Counted from the stretch's first letter, positions 48,292 through 57,700 are shown. The stretch is 64,000 nucleotides of DNA from Paenarthrobacter sp. (GCA_031179305.1 JAPSHX010000009.1:1-64000); one strand, 5' to 3'. Numbers and translations: made by a program. Notes: generated by a model from the letters alone, not told the origin.

Positions 48292-49158
48292 ATGACTGTG
48301 TTGATTGCCGGCTGCGGCGACCTTGGAACGGAAGTTGGACTGCGCTTCGCAGCTGCGGGCCATGATGTGGTTGGCCTGCGCCGGTCGCCTGAAAAGCTAC
48401 CCGCAGAGATACGCGGCGTGTTCGCGGATCTCTCCGTTGCGGTTCCGGAACTGCCCGGGGATGTTGCCATTGTTGTAGTGGCCATCGCCGCCGATACGTC
48501 CACCGAAGAGGCCTATCGCGCGGCGTACTTGAACGGCGTGAAGAACGTGCTGGATGCTCTGCAACGGCAGTCCATCGAGCCGCGGCGGATCCTGTTCGTC
48601 TCCTCAACGGCCGTTTACAAGGATTCCGGCGGAGCTGTTGTGGATGAATCCACGCCCACGGAGCCCACGCGGTTCAGCGGCAAGGTCCTGGTGGAAGCGG
48701 AAGAGCTGTTGTTCAGCCGGACGGGCGGGACCAACACCCAGCCCATCTCCCTGCGGCTCGGCGGCATTTACGGACCGGGACGCACCAGACTGATCGACCA
48801 GGTCCGCAGCGGCAAGGCCGTCATCCCCGCCCAGCCCCGGCATACCAACCGCGTCCACCGGGACGACGCCGCGGCCATGATCGTGCACCTCACCACCATG
48901 GAGCCGGCTCCTGATCCCGTCTACGTAGGCGTCGATGATCACGCAGCGGAAATGGGCGACGTCATGCGGTTCCTCGCCTCTGAAATGGGATGCCCTGAAC
49001 CCCCGACGGCGGCACTTGGGAGCGAATCCGACGCCGGCCCAGGCGACAAGCGCTGTTCCAATAAACGCCTGCGGGCGACCGACTTCGAATTCATCTTTCC
49101 CACCTACAAGGAGGGCTACCGCGCTTTGCTGGCCGGTAAGGGCGTGCGGCACCCGTGA
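48292..49158 (+). CDS. NAD-dependent epimerase/dehydratase (SDR) family protein
   Basis: 288 residues. The N-terminal nucleotide-binding motif VLIAGCGDLGTEVGLRF is a GxGxxG variant seen in YeeZ-like SDRs; SSTAVY holds the catalytic-region Ser/Tyr and LRLGGIYGPGR follows the extended-SDR pattern. Substrate unknown. ATG at 48292 preceded by AGGGG; a longer open frame upstream is not needed. Its stop overlaps the next gene (GTGA). Confidence 0.88.
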   Translation: MTVLIAGCGDLGTEVGLRFAAAGHDVVGLRRSPEKLPAEIRGVFADLSVAVPELPGDVAIVVVAIAADTSTEEAYRAAYLNGVKNVLDALQRQSIEPRRILFVSSTAVYKDSGGAVVDESTPTEPTRFSGKVLVEAEELLFSRTGGTNTQPISLRLGGIYGPGRTRLIDQVRSGKAVIPAQPRHTNRVHRDDAAAMIVHLTTMEPAPDPVYVGVDDHAAEMGDVMRFLASEMGCPEPPTAALGSESDAGPGDKRCSNKRLRATDFEFIFPTYKEGYRALLAGKGVRHP

Positions 49159-50102
49159 CGCTTGATGCGCCGCCGGCTGCGCGGGTTCAAAGGTTGGGGC
49201 GGGCCTATTTCGCCGTGCAGGCTGCAGCTGGGCTCGTGTGGTGGATAGCGGTTTTCCTGTCACCGGCGATTCGGTCGGCCACCCTTGGCAGCCTCAACCC
49301 CGTAGTTGTGGCTGCCTTGGACGTTCCACTATTTGTCATCGGCTCGGCCCTTGCAGCACTCGGTATCAAGGCTGCGGCCGTGATTAGCGCCGGTTGGACG
49401 GGACTGGTTGCCGTTGGACTGGCGGCCTATGCCACCGTCACCACCGAAGCCGGCTGGGGAGTGGTGATCATGGTCGCTGCGACGGCTTGTTCGGTGATTG
49501 CACTGTTCTTTGTTGTGCAGGGTCGTGTCCCGACCGAGTTGATTGTACGGGGACCGTTCGCGTTCCGTCCGGCGTCCATCCGTCGCGGCACTGCAGCCAA
49601 CGTGGGGGCAACCATGGGGCAGCTCATCCTCTTCTGGGGTTTCTTCCTGGTGGTTGTTCCCTCAGCGCTGGCCTTCCTCGAGCAGCGCTGGATGGTGTCC
49701 CTGGTATTTCCCTCCATGGTGGGACTTGCCGGGCTGGTGCTTCTGGTCCTCGCCAGCTGCCTCGGTATTGCTTCCGCGGTGACCATGTCCTCCACCGGAA
49801 AGGGCACCCCGCTGCCGTCTGCCATGCCTAACCGACTGGTCGTGGCCGGCCCCTACCGGTGGGTTCGGAACCCGATGGCGGTGGCAGGCATCTCACAAGG
49901 TGTGGCCGTGGGCATGATACTGGGCTCGTGGCTGGTGGTCGCCTACGCGGTTCTGGGTTCGCTGCTGTGGAATTACGCGGTGAGGCCGCTCGAAGAAGCC
50001 GACCTGGCGAAGCGGTTCGGTGCCGAGTTCCTGACGTATCGCGGAAGAGTGCGCTGCTGGATTCCTCGGATCGGGAGCAAAACTAGACCCGCTGCTCGCT
50101 GA
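49155..50102 (+). CDS. Membrane protein with isoprenylcysteine methyltransferase-like domain
   Basis: 315 residues and about eight hydrophobic segments. The C-terminal region VVAGPYRWVRNPMAVAGISQ followed by EEADLAKRFGAEFLTYRGRVRCWIP is the ICMT/PEMT (phospholipid methyltransferase-like) signature with the RNP and E..L...FG.EY motifs. The N-terminal half is an extra membrane domain. GTG start at 49155 is coupled to the epimerase. Its last 20 bp overlap the 3' end of the convergent HAD gene. Confidence 0.85.
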   Translation: MTLDAPPAARVQRLGRAYFAVQAAAGLVWWIAVFLSPAIRSATLGSLNPVVVAALDVPLFVIGSALAALGIKAAAVISAGWTGLVAVGLAAYATVTTEAGWGVVIMVAATACSVIALFFVVQGRVPTELIVRGPFAFRPASIRRGTAANVGATMGQLILFWGFFLVVVPSALAFLEQRWMVSLVFPSMVGLAGLVLLVLASCLGIASAVTMSSTGKGTPLPSAMPNRLVVAGPYRWVRNPMAVAGISQGVAVGMILGSWLVVAYAVLGSLLWNYAVRPLEEADLAKRFGAEFLTYRGRVRCWIPRIGSKTRPAAR

Positions 50103-50895
50103 GTTTCGCCTCGAGAATCTGGGCCACGCCGTCGTCGTCGAAGTGCGGCGCCTGCTGCCCGGCGGCGAGGATGGCCTCCGGGTGGCCGCTGGCCATCGCG
50201 TAACCGTGGCCGGCCCAGCGCAGCATTTCGATGTCGTTGGGCATGTCACCGAACGCCACGACGTCAGCGGCTTCGATCCCCAGGGACTCGGCGTACTTGG
50301 CCAGCGTGACAGCCTTATTGATGCCCGGAACGGACATCTCCAGCATTGCCGTCCGTGGCGCCGAATGCGTGGTGCTCACCAAATGCGCGACGGCCGGCTG
50401 CACTTCAGCCAGGAACTCGTCCGGCGTACCTTTGCGGGTGATCGCCAGGAACTTTACGACGGCGTCATCCGCGGTCAGCGTCTCGGCCAGCGGCGCGGGG
50501 GTGAACTCGGCGAGCAGCTCGCTGGTTTCGTTCTCGATGAAGCCCGGCTCGAGTTGGAAACCCGTGAGAGTTTCCACGGCGAACAGGGCGTCGGGCCTGA
50601 TGGACTTGATGATGCGGCGGGCTTGAAAGACGGATTCGGAATCCAGAACACACGAGGACAGGGCCTTCTCAGTTTCGAGATCCCACACCACGGCGCCGTT
50701 GGAACAGATCACGATTCCGCTGTGACCAAGCTGCTCCTGGAGCGGGTACAACCAGCGCGGCGGACGACCCGTAACGAAGACGAGTTCCACTCTTGCTTCG
50801 CGGCACGCCTGAAATGCCTTGATGGTCCGGTCACTGATTTTGCCGTCGTGACCGAGGATGGTGCCGTCAATATCGCTTGCTACGAGCCGCATCAT
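50083..50895 (-). CDS. HAD-superfamily hydrolase, Cof type
   Basis: 270 residues. Catalytic DxD is SDIDGT (Asp8, Asp10); motif II TGRPPRWLYPL; motif IV/III region GFVAFGDMPNDIEMLRWAG in the form VVAFGDMPNDIEM. The alpha/beta cap places it in the Cof/YidA group of sugar-phosphate phosphatases. Two consecutive ATGs (50895, 50892). Confidence 0.93.
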   Translation of the reverse strand: MMRLVASDIDGTILGHDGKISDRTIKAFQACREARVELVFVTGRPPRWLYPLQEQLGHSGIVICSNGAVVWDLETEKALSSCVLDSESVFQARRIIKSIRPDALFAVETLTGFQLEPGFIENETSELLAEFTPAPLAETLTADDAVVKFLAITRKGTPDEFLAEVQPAVAHLVSTTHSAPRTAMLEMSVPGINKAVTLAKYAESLGIEAADVVAFGDMPNDIEMLRWAGHGYAMASGHPEAILAAGQQAPHFDDDGVAQILEAKLSEQRV

Positions 50896-50932
50896 GCCAG
50901 TCTACGTGGGCGCAACATGTGGTTGCGCGCCG

Positions 50933-52001
50933 CTACAGCTGCTCTGGTTCATAGTCGAAGAACGCCGCTCTTGGTAGCACCTGCTTCCCGAGGAGCTGGC
51001 GCTTGTCTGCCTCGCTCAAACGCGCCACCTCGGCAGCAGCGTCCCAATTTTCGCGGATGCTCGATACAAGGTTGTCGATGATATCCCGCCCTTCTGCCGC
51101 GTTTAGCCCGTATGTCTCGGACTCGCCCACCAAGGCACCGAAGTTGGAAACCTTCGCACCGCGGTCACCACGCCCGAACCGCATGGCCTGCTCAAATGTA
51201 TCGCCGGATCTTTGCCCTGGAGCCAGGTCGTAAGCCGGCGTTAGTTCCAAATGCTTCCCGTCCCAGAACGCGGCGTGATTCCGGGCATGGTCGTCGTTGT
51301 TGCTGATGGCGATGTTCAGAGCAATACGCCGGAACAGCTCCGGTCCCGGCTGTGCTGCGTCTACTGCGTACTCACGGAGCACATCAAGGATCTGAGGGTA
51401 GGACACATAGCGTGCGTACATCTCATCGGTCTGAGCCATGGTCAGTCCAGACACGGCGTGACGCCGTCCGCCAGCCCCATCACGGTCGAATCGCTCAACA
51501 AGGAGGACTTCCTTGCCGAGGGAAGAAATGACCTTGCTCTCGGGCACTTTCATGCCGGCCCGGCGAGCAAGTTCGAGCATCGCACCCTCGGCGTTCACCA
51601 CCGAAAAGACGCGGTCGTCAGACGACGAGAACTTTGCGAGCCACTCACTCCCGTCTTCATCAGTGAGCGTCGCCTTAGGGCGTGCTCCTCCAAGGCTGGT
51701 GCCCTGCATCATGGCCGCCGGGGGCAACGTTCCGTCGTCGTTCGATGACACCGCGACCCCACCTGTCGGGACTCCCGTCCCGAAGGACGCCAGCAATGCT
51801 CAGTCCGTCTGCAGGCTCCTGGACGCCGGGTCGCAGGGGGAGCTCCGGGGCGAACAGGCTGATAGCGTCCGGCCGGGACCTATAGTTCAATCCATAGATG
51901 AAAGTGACGAGTGAGCCGATCTGCTCCACTCTTCCGGCTACCACAGGCTCCGTTCCACCCGGCAGCCACGTCCAGACGTAGAGCTCGTTAGAAGTTGTCA
52001 T
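50933..52001 (-). pseudogene. hipA: HipA-family kinase toxin, broken
   Basis: The N-terminal subdomain (MTTSNELYVWTWLPGG... to DGSPDRWGRGVIERR) reads from the ATG at 52001 and, after about residue 86, runs into a stop near 51675. The kinase part (TSLGGARPKATLTDEDGSEW, AISNNDDHARNHAAFW with the HipA catalytic Asp, PAYDLAPGQ) is in a different frame up to 50933. Intact relatives have an extra segment of roughly 60 residues with a YLL-x-GSDR-x-GAL motif between these parts, so an internal deletion plus frameshift at about 51730-51750 is likely. The kinase region itself looks well preserved, suggesting recent loss. Confidence 0.8.
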
Positions 52002-52329
52002 CGGTACTGCCGCTCTTTGGTCGGCGCACGCGACTTGGGAGGAGAGCGAGCATCTCCTCGCCTCGATGACGACGAATTGCGAGTTCGGCGCGGTCCTCAA
52101 TACCAAAAATGGGAACTCCGACGAGGTCTGAGAGGTCCATCATCGTGCCTACCGCCGCGCCGCGGCTGCCGGCCTCAGCTGCGAGCACCGTTTGCTCCGA
52201 AATATTCGCGCGCGCAGCAAGCTCCTTTGCTGTCCATTTTCGATCGATTCGGCCTTGTCGGATGAGTTGGCCCCACACGATCAGCGCGTCTTGTATGTGC
52301 GGACGCAATGGCACTGTACGTTTTGCCAA
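51988..52329 (-). CDS. hipB: HipB-like XRE antitoxin/regulator
   Basis: 113 residues from a TTG at 52329 with AAGAAGG six bases upstream. XRE HTH: LIRQGRIDRKWTAKELAARA, NISEQTVLAAEAGSRGAA, then MMDLSDLVGVPIFG. Overlaps the HipA frame by 14 bp, the usual hipBA arrangement, and is preceded by an 11-bp inverted repeat operator. The gene appears intact although its toxin partner is broken. Confidence 0.85.
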   Translation of the reverse strand: MAKRTVPLRPHIQDALIVWGQLIRQGRIDRKWTAKELAARANISEQTVLAAEAGSRGAAVGTMMDLSDLVGVPIFGIEDRAELAIRRHRGEEMLALLPSRVRRPKSGSTDDNF

Positions 52330-52358
52330 CGCAAACCTTCTTAAAATATGCCTAGGAG

Positions 52359-52388
52359 CTTTTAGCCATACTTTATCATGGCCAAAAG
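52359..52388. promoter_or_regulatory. hipBA operator
   Basis: CTTTTAGCCAT (52359-52369) and ATGGCCAAAAG (52378-52388) form an 11-bp inverted repeat with one mismatch and an 8-nt spacer, 30 bp upstream of hipB. The length and position fit an autoregulatory HipB site. Confidence 0.7.
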
Positions 52389-52455
52389 TTGCATGTAGGC
52401 TTTTGCGACAGTCCGCAGCCAACACGTAACGGGGCCCAGAGCATAGGCTGAAGTC

Positions 52456-53517
52456 ATGAGTGAGAAGACCAGCGAAGTCGAAGAACACAGCACCCGCGGG
52501 GCGTACGTCACTGGCGGCGAGTTCACCCGGGACACCAACTACATCGAGGACCGCATCACCCGTGACGGTACCGACGGACCGAACGGCGAGCCCGGCTGGC
52601 CCGTGGAGCCGGGGCGCTATCGGCTGATTGCGGCCCGGGCTTGCCCTTGGGCCAACCGTGCCGTGATCGTGCGGCGGCTTCTTGGTCTGGAGGACGTCAT
52701 TAGCCTCGGGCAGCCTGGCCCCACCCACGACGCCAGATCCTGGACCTTCGATTTGGATCCGGATGGCAAGGATCCCGTGCTGGGCATCGAGCGCCTGCAG
52801 GAAGCATTCTTTCGCCGCTTCCCTGACTATCCTCGGGGCATCACCGTTCCGGCGGTGGTGGACATCCCCAGCGGAGCAGTGGTGACAAACAACTTCCCCC
52901 AAATCACGCTGGACTTCTCTACGGAATGGACTGAGTTCCACCGCCCGGGAGCGCCACAGCTGTACCCGGAGCACCTGCGCGAAGAAATCGACCAGGTCAA
53001 CAAACGTGTCTTCACCGAGGTCAACAACGGCGTTTACAGGTGCGGCTTCGCCGGATCCCAGGAAGCATACGAGGCTGCCTACACCCGGCTATGGAATGCC
53101 TTGGACTGGCTGGAGGAGCGACTGACCGGCCAACGGTATCTCGTGGGTGATTCGATCACCGAGGCCGATGTCCGGCTCTTCACCACCCTGGCGCGCTTCG
53201 ATTCTGTCTACCACGGCCACTTCAAATGCAACCGAAACAAGCTGAGCGAAATGCCGGCGTTGTGGGCGTACGCCCGGGACCTGTTCCAAACTCCGGGTTT
53301 CGGGGACACCATCGATTTTGTGCAGATCAAGCAGCACTACTACATGGTGCACGAGGACATTAACCCCACCAAGATTGTCCCCGTGGGCCCGGATCTATCC
53401 GGATGGCTTACCGCTCACGGACGGGAATCCCTCGGCGGCAGCCCCTTCGGCGACGGCACTCCGCCAGGCCCGGTGAAAGCGGGCGAGGAAGTGGCTGCAG
53501 GGCACGGGGCTGGCTAA
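52456..53517 (+). CDS. Glutathionyl-hydroquinone reductase-type GST
   Basis: 353 residues of the ECM4/YqjG/PcpF family. The catalytic Cys63 is in ARACPWANR, the C-P-W signature; the C-terminal all-helical GST domain contains LVGDSITEADVRLFTTLARFD. Such enzymes reduce S-conjugated hydroquinones; in an actinobacterium the thiol is probably mycothiol, by inference. ATG at 52456 chosen. Confidence 0.93.
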   Translation: MSEKTSEVEEHSTRGAYVTGGEFTRDTNYIEDRITRDGTDGPNGEPGWPVEPGRYRLIAARACPWANRAVIVRRLLGLEDVISLGQPGPTHDARSWTFDLDPDGKDPVLGIERLQEAFFRRFPDYPRGITVPAVVDIPSGAVVTNNFPQITLDFSTEWTEFHRPGAPQLYPEHLREEIDQVNKRVFTEVNNGVYRCGFAGSQEAYEAAYTRLWNALDWLEERLTGQRYLVGDSITEADVRLFTTLARFDSVYHGHFKCNRNKLSEMPALWAYARDLFQTPGFGDTIDFVQIKQHYYMVHEDINPTKIVPVGPDLSGWLTAHGRESLGGSPFGDGTPPGPVKAGEEVAAGHGAG

Positions 53518-53527
53518 CCAGCTTTTC

Positions 53528-54463
53528 TCAGGCCGCCCCATGGTTGAGCTCGGCCCGCGTGGGCGGATTCGCGCCTGCCCGGGACACCGTCACTGCAGCC
53601 GCACGTGTTGCGTGATCCATGATGGCTGCCAGGGTTTCTGCAGGCATCGCCCTCAAAGCGCCACGGTTCTGCGCGCCGTCCAGCCCGTGATCCACAATCG
53701 CGGACAAGAGCCCCGCCATGAACGAATCACCCGCGCCCACTGTGTCCACAACGTTCACGGAGGGTGCGGGAACCTGAGTTTCTCCGGCCCTGGTTACGCC
53801 CCACGGTCCACGTGATCCTCGGGTCACCACTACCAAAGCCGGACCCTCAGTACCGCCCAACGACAGCCAGCGACGCGCGGATTCCACCGGGTCAACGCCG
53901 GGATAAAGCCATTCAAGGTCCTCGTCCGAGGCCTTCACGATGTCGGCAAGCACTACAAAGCGCTCGGCTTGGGTTCGCGCAAAGTCGACGTCCGTGATGA
54001 TGCTGGGGCGGCAATTCGGGTCGAAGCTGATGGTGCAGCTCGGGTGGGCATGCTCGACGGCGGCAAGCACCTCTGCGGCGCCAGGCTCCAGGAAGGTGGC
54101 AATGGAGCCTGTGTGCAGCAGCGTGGAGCCCTGCATCATGAGCGGCCAACGTCCTGCGAGCCCGGGCAGCTCCCAGGCGAGGTCGAAAACGTAGGTGGCG
54201 GCGCCGTCGTCGTCAATCTGCGCGGTGGCCACACTGGTTGGTTTCTCATCCGGCGGAAGCGGAACCATCACCGAACTCGACCGCAAGTGCGCGGCAATGG
54301 AATCGCCGTACGCGTCCCGGCCGTAGCGACCGATGAACTGCACGGGATGATCCAAGCGGGCCAGGCCGACGGCAACATTGAGAGGGCTGCCTCCAACATG
54401 CGCCTCGATCCCGGAGGAGCGTTGAACGACGTCGACCAGGGCCTCACCAATGACTGTCAGCAT
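53528..54463 (-). CDS. PfkB-family carbohydrate kinase (fructokinase-like)
   Basis: 311 residues. The N-terminal GEALVDVVQRSSGIEAHVGGSPLNVAVGLARL motif (PfkB signature 1; shown for position 6-37) and the C-terminal DTVGAGDSFMAGLL (signature 2, catalytic Asp) define a ribokinase-family sugar kinase; the short-loop form is closest to fructokinases. Convergent with the GST gene. Confidence 0.9.
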   Translation of the reverse strand: MLTVIGEALVDVVQRSSGIEAHVGGSPLNVAVGLARLDHPVQFIGRYGRDAYGDSIAAHLRSSSVMVPLPPDEKPTSVATAQIDDDGAATYVFDLAWELPGLAGRWPLMMQGSTLLHTGSIATFLEPGAAEVLAAVEHAHPSCTISFDPNCRPSIITDVDFARTQAERFVVLADIVKASDEDLEWLYPGVDPVESARRWLSLGGTEGPALVVVTRGSRGPWGVTRAGETQVPAPSVNVVDTVGAGDSFMAGLLSAIVDHGLDGAQNRGALRAMPAETLAAIMDHATRAAAVTVSRAGANPPTRAELNHGAA

Positions 54464-54503
54464 GGGACCACTCTGCCAGAGGACGGCCGCCCCGGACCAA
54501 CAG

Positions 54504-55325
54504 TTACGAGAGCAATCGTTGCACCAGTTCGCGACACTTCTTATAGGCCACGGCCTTGGGGTCGATCAGGTCGAAGTGGTCGCCCGGGACGCGCAGCAGC
54601 TGGGCCGCACTTCCTGCCGCCGTTGCCGCCGCGACGTATGCTTCGGACTGGCTTGCAGGAACATCCTCGTCATCTGTGGCATGCACGGCATAGACGGGGA
54701 CATCGATGGGCAGTGAGCTCATAGGGTCGGCGTATTTATGCCGTTTGGGGAATCTATGGGAATCCCCGCCCATGAGGTTGCAGACGGCGCCGTTGCTGAG
54801 GTTAAGCTTCTCTGCCGCGGCAAGATTCAAGAGGCCCGACTGGCTGACGACGCCTGTCAGGTGAACAGCGTTGCCCTCCGGTCCGCGCTGGAGTTGGCGA
54901 TCGGCGTCGGGCGTTCCAATGGCGGACAGCCGCTGCCGGCCTGCCGCCCACACGGCGAGATGACCACCAGCCGAGTGACCGAGTGCCACCACTTTGCCGA
55001 GTTGGAGGTCATGGTCGCCGGCGATATGGGACAAATGGTCGATGCCGGCCAGGATGTCCTCGAACGTATGGGGCCAACCACCGCCATTGCCGGCGCGCCG
55101 GTATTCAAGGTTCCAGGCGGTTATGCCGTGCGCCGCGAGGTCGCGCGCCAAGGGCTCACCGAGCTCAGCGCCGTACTGTGAGCGCCAATATCCGCCATGA
55201 ATCACAACGGCGATTCCACCGGCCACAGCTGATGCGCCGCGATGGTTTCCGTTGGACGGTTCAGGTATGAAGAGTTCGCCCCATTGACTGGGGTGTTCGC
55301 CGTAGCTGTACTTGTGCCGCAACAT
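54504..55325 (-). CDS. Alpha/beta hydrolase, kynurenine-formamidase-like
   Basis: 273 residues from the ATG at 55325 with AAAGGAGG upstream. HGGYW (oxyanion region), nucleophile elbow GHSAGGH, and late acid/base residues in HATDDEDVP and GDHFDLIDP give a complete Ser-Asp-His triad. Lineage resembles arylformamidases/BD-FAE esterases. No signal peptide. It is upstream of the PfkB gene on the same strand. Confidence 0.9.
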   Translation of the reverse strand: MLRHKYSYGEHPSQWGELFIPEPSNGNHRGASAVAGGIAVVIHGGYWRSQYGAELGEPLARDLAAHGITAWNLEYRRAGNGGGWPHTFEDILAGIDHLSHIAGDHDLQLGKVVALGHSAGGHLAVWAAGRQRLSAIGTPDADRQLQRGPEGNAVHLTGVVSQSGLLNLAAAEKLNLSNGAVCNLMGGDSHRFPKRHKYADPMSSLPIDVPVYAVHATDDEDVPASQSEAYVAAATAAGSAAQLLRVPGDHFDLIDPKAVAYKKCRELVQRLLS

Positions 55326-55435
55326 TGCGCCCTCCTTTGTACTGAGCCTATCGTGACGTTTCGGAAGTTTGGCTAGAGGCACCCCGACGGCGGGTGGGTC
55401 AGTTGGGTGTCGGACCCGCCCCGTAAGCTGGGGGC

Positions 55436-56542
55436 ATGGCAAGCAATTGGGACAGCCTTGACCAGGCTCAGCGCGACGCAGTGGATGCGAACGTAGCGCT
55501 CTACGAGCGTGTTCGCCCCGCCCTGAAGCGGGTCACGCGCGATGTGCTGCTCACTTTGCGCGACATGTTGAACGACGCCGAGGTCACTCCGCTGTTTGTC
55601 ACTGGACGGACCAAAACGGTTGAGTCGTTCCGCGAAAAGATTTCCCGCACGGATGATCCTTTGGAGCCGGGCGGGCCGCGCGTGCTCAAGTTCCCGGATC
55701 CGTTCCGCACCTTGAACGACATGGTAGGCATCCGCGTCATCACCAAACTACCCGCGGAAAACGCAGCGGTGGCCAACATCATCAAGCGCCAGCGGCAGCT
55801 CTTCGATTGCCGTGGCGACCGTGAGAAGGACATCGGCTCCATTGAGTCAGGAACCTATGGCTATTCCAGCCGCCACCTCATTCTGCGCACCATCCAGAAC
55901 GAGGCCGTGAAGGAATACCAGCACGTCTTCAACCCGGAGATGCCTGCCAATGGCAGCTATTTCTTCGAGTGCCAGATCCGTACCGTCTTTGCGCACGCCT
56001 GGAGCGAGATCGAGCATGACATCCGGTTCAAGGCCGAAGACCCGCGCGCTTGGACGCCGCATTTCGACCGCCAGTTCACGGCCACGGCTGCCATGTTGGA
56101 AACCGTGGAGAGCGCCTTCGCTGACCTTCACGAGCGCTACGAGGAAGTCCGCGGCTATTGGGATCTCGAGGGCGATGGCGGCATGCCCCTTACCCCCAAC
56201 AGGGTCCGGGACGTCTGGCGTACGCTTCTCCCGCACGTCGACCGTAAAGTTGATGACGACTGGGGATGGGCTGCCGAACTGCTCGCCGCCCACGGACTCA
56301 CCAAGACCGTGGAGCTTGCGGGTCTGTTGAGCGCCAACCGGATCACCGAGGTCCGCAAGGCCTTGGACCACCGCTACTCCCCCGGTCCGGACCGCCTCCT
56401 GGATGATCTCCTGCTGTGGCAGTACGGAACCGAGCACATTGATCTCACCGCTGAGGCGCCCGACGTCGTCCCGCACCCGCGGCGCGACAGCCTCCAGCGG
56501 CGCCTGAAGCAGATTGAGCGCTACCGCCAGACTGCGCTCTAG
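55436..56542 (+). CDS. RelA/SpoT-domain (p)ppGpp synthetase-like protein
   Basis: 368 residues with a RelA_SpoT nucleotidyltransferase domain at about 45-215: DPFRTLNDMVGIRVITKLP, SGTYGYSSRHLIL and ECQIRTVFAHAWSEIEHDIRFK match the synthetase core. There is no HD hydrolase or TGS domain, so it is a small-alarmone-synthetase-like protein with an extra C-terminal helical domain of about 120 residues. The usual substrate-binding basic residues could not all be assigned; some members of this type lack (p)ppGpp synthesis. Confidence 0.87.
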   Translation: MASNWDSLDQAQRDAVDANVALYERVRPALKRVTRDVLLTLRDMLNDAEVTPLFVTGRTKTVESFREKISRTDDPLEPGGPRVLKFPDPFRTLNDMVGIRVITKLPAENAAVANIIKRQRQLFDCRGDREKDIGSIESGTYGYSSRHLILRTIQNEAVKEYQHVFNPEMPANGSYFFECQIRTVFAHAWSEIEHDIRFKAEDPRAWTPHFDRQFTATAAMLETVESAFADLHERYEEVRGYWDLEGDGGMPLTPNRVRDVWRTLLPHVDRKVDDDWGWAAELLAAHGLTKTVELAGLLSANRITEVRKALDHRYSPGPDRLLDDLLLWQYGTEHIDLTAEAPDVVPHPRRDSLQRRLKQIERYRQTAL

Positions 56543-56567
56543 GACATCGTCTGCCGCGGCTGACTAA

Positions 56568-57572
56568 TTAGCCCTCCGTAGTGCCGCGGCGGTGCAGCTT
56601 CCATGGTGAGGCAACCCGGATGCCCTCGGCCGGGGTGATTCCCCCCAACCTGTCCAGCAGCATCCGGACAACTTGCTCGAAGATCGGATCCGGCCCAACA
56701 GTCGTCAGAGCCGGATCGTAGTCCTGGCCCTCGGTGGAATTCCCGACGCCGACGATCTGGACGTCCTCGGGGACGCGGAGGCCAAGGCGGTAGGCGGCGC
56801 GGATCGTTTGCAGCGCTTCCATGTCATCGGTGCACAGGACGGCCGTGGGTCGGTCCGGAAGCTGGAGCAGCTCGAGGGCGGACTGATACGCAGCGGCCGG
56901 GCGGTGATGTGAGGTCCTAACCAAGGACGCGTCCAAGGGAATGCCCGCCTTCTCCAGCCCGGCTGCGTAGGCGGCAAAGCGGCTCTTGGGTCGCCCAGCC
57001 GGGTCAGCTCTCCGGATGCAGCCAACTCTGCGGTGCGAGGCCGTGAGGAACTCCATGCACTCCGCGAGGCCGGCGTCGGTTTCAGGGGCCAGGACGTCGA
57101 ACCCAGCAGGCTTCATGGTGCCCGAGATGACTACTTGGGCAACGCCGCGGCGAGCGAGTTCCGTGACGGTTTCATCCTCGGACTTTGCTTCGGGGAAGTA
57201 GCCAATGATGACGCCGTCGGCGCCCCCGGACATGGTGAACTTCCGCCAGTCGTCGCCCAGTAGGATCACCGGTTGGTAGCCGTGCTGCGGCAGAATGTTT
57301 GCAGCAGCGGTGGCGAGTGCGCGATCCCAAGGCCAATCAAGGTTTCCAATGGCCACGGCAACCACGTCGGTTTTGCCTCGACGCATCCCGCGGGCGGCTT
57401 GATTGGGCACATAGCCCAGTTTTTTGACCGCTGCCAGAACCCGATCCTGCGTGGGCTGGCTGATCCTCGTCGTCCCACCGTGACGACCGGAAAGCACATA
57501 AGAGACGGTGGTCAGTGATACGTCCGCGGCCATCGCAACGTCCCGGATGGTGGGCTTGGATCCCTTACTCAC
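56568..57572 (-). CDS. LacI family transcriptional repressor
   Basis: 334 residues. HTH TIRDVAMAADVSLTTVSYVL, hinge LGYVPNQAARGMRRGK, then a ligand domain ending with QIVGVGNSTEGQDYDPALTTV. Divergent from the alditol oxidase gene and probably controls it through the palindrome at 57648-57663. Effector likely a polyol or sugar. Confidence 0.93.
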   Translation of the reverse strand: MSKGSKPTIRDVAMAADVSLTTVSYVLSGRHGGTTRISQPTQDRVLAAVKKLGYVPNQAARGMRRGKTDVVAVAIGNLDWPWDRALATAAANILPQHGYQPVILLGDDWRKFTMSGGADGVIIGYFPEAKSEDETVTELARRGVAQVVISGTMKPAGFDVLAPETDAGLAECMEFLTASHRRVGCIRRADPAGRPKSRFAAYAAGLEKAGIPLDASLVRTSHHRPAAAYQSALELLQLPDRPTAVLCTDDMEALQTIRAAYRLGLRVPEDVQIVGVGNSTEGQDYDPALTTVGPDPIFEQVVRMLLDRLGGITPAEGIRVASPWKLHRRGTTEG

Positions 57573-57634
57573 GTTGCGGCTCCTGGTTGACAGCGGATTT
57601 CTTGAACTTTATCCGCAACCGTGGTGGACTCCCC

Positions 57635-57663
57635 TTGACGCAATTAGTTATGAACGTTAACAA
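57635..57663 (+). promoter_or_regulatory. Promoter and operator of the alditol oxidase gene
   Basis: -35 TTGACG at 57635-57640 and, 17 bp on, TAACAA at 57658-57663. TTATGAACGTTAACAA at 57648-57663 is an imperfect palindrome centred on AACGTT, overlapping the -10, with an outer CAATT/AATTG pair. Position between a LacI gene and its divergent neighbour suggests the LacI binding site. Confidence 0.6.
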
Positions 57664-57700
57664 TTGCGGGAGTCTACAAGTACAAGCGGGAGATCATTCG

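Noticed and set aside
52330..52974. N-terminal extension of the HipB-like protein
   Set aside because: It is antisense to the GST gene and crosses the hipBA operator; the TTG at 52329 with AAGAAGG explains the real start.
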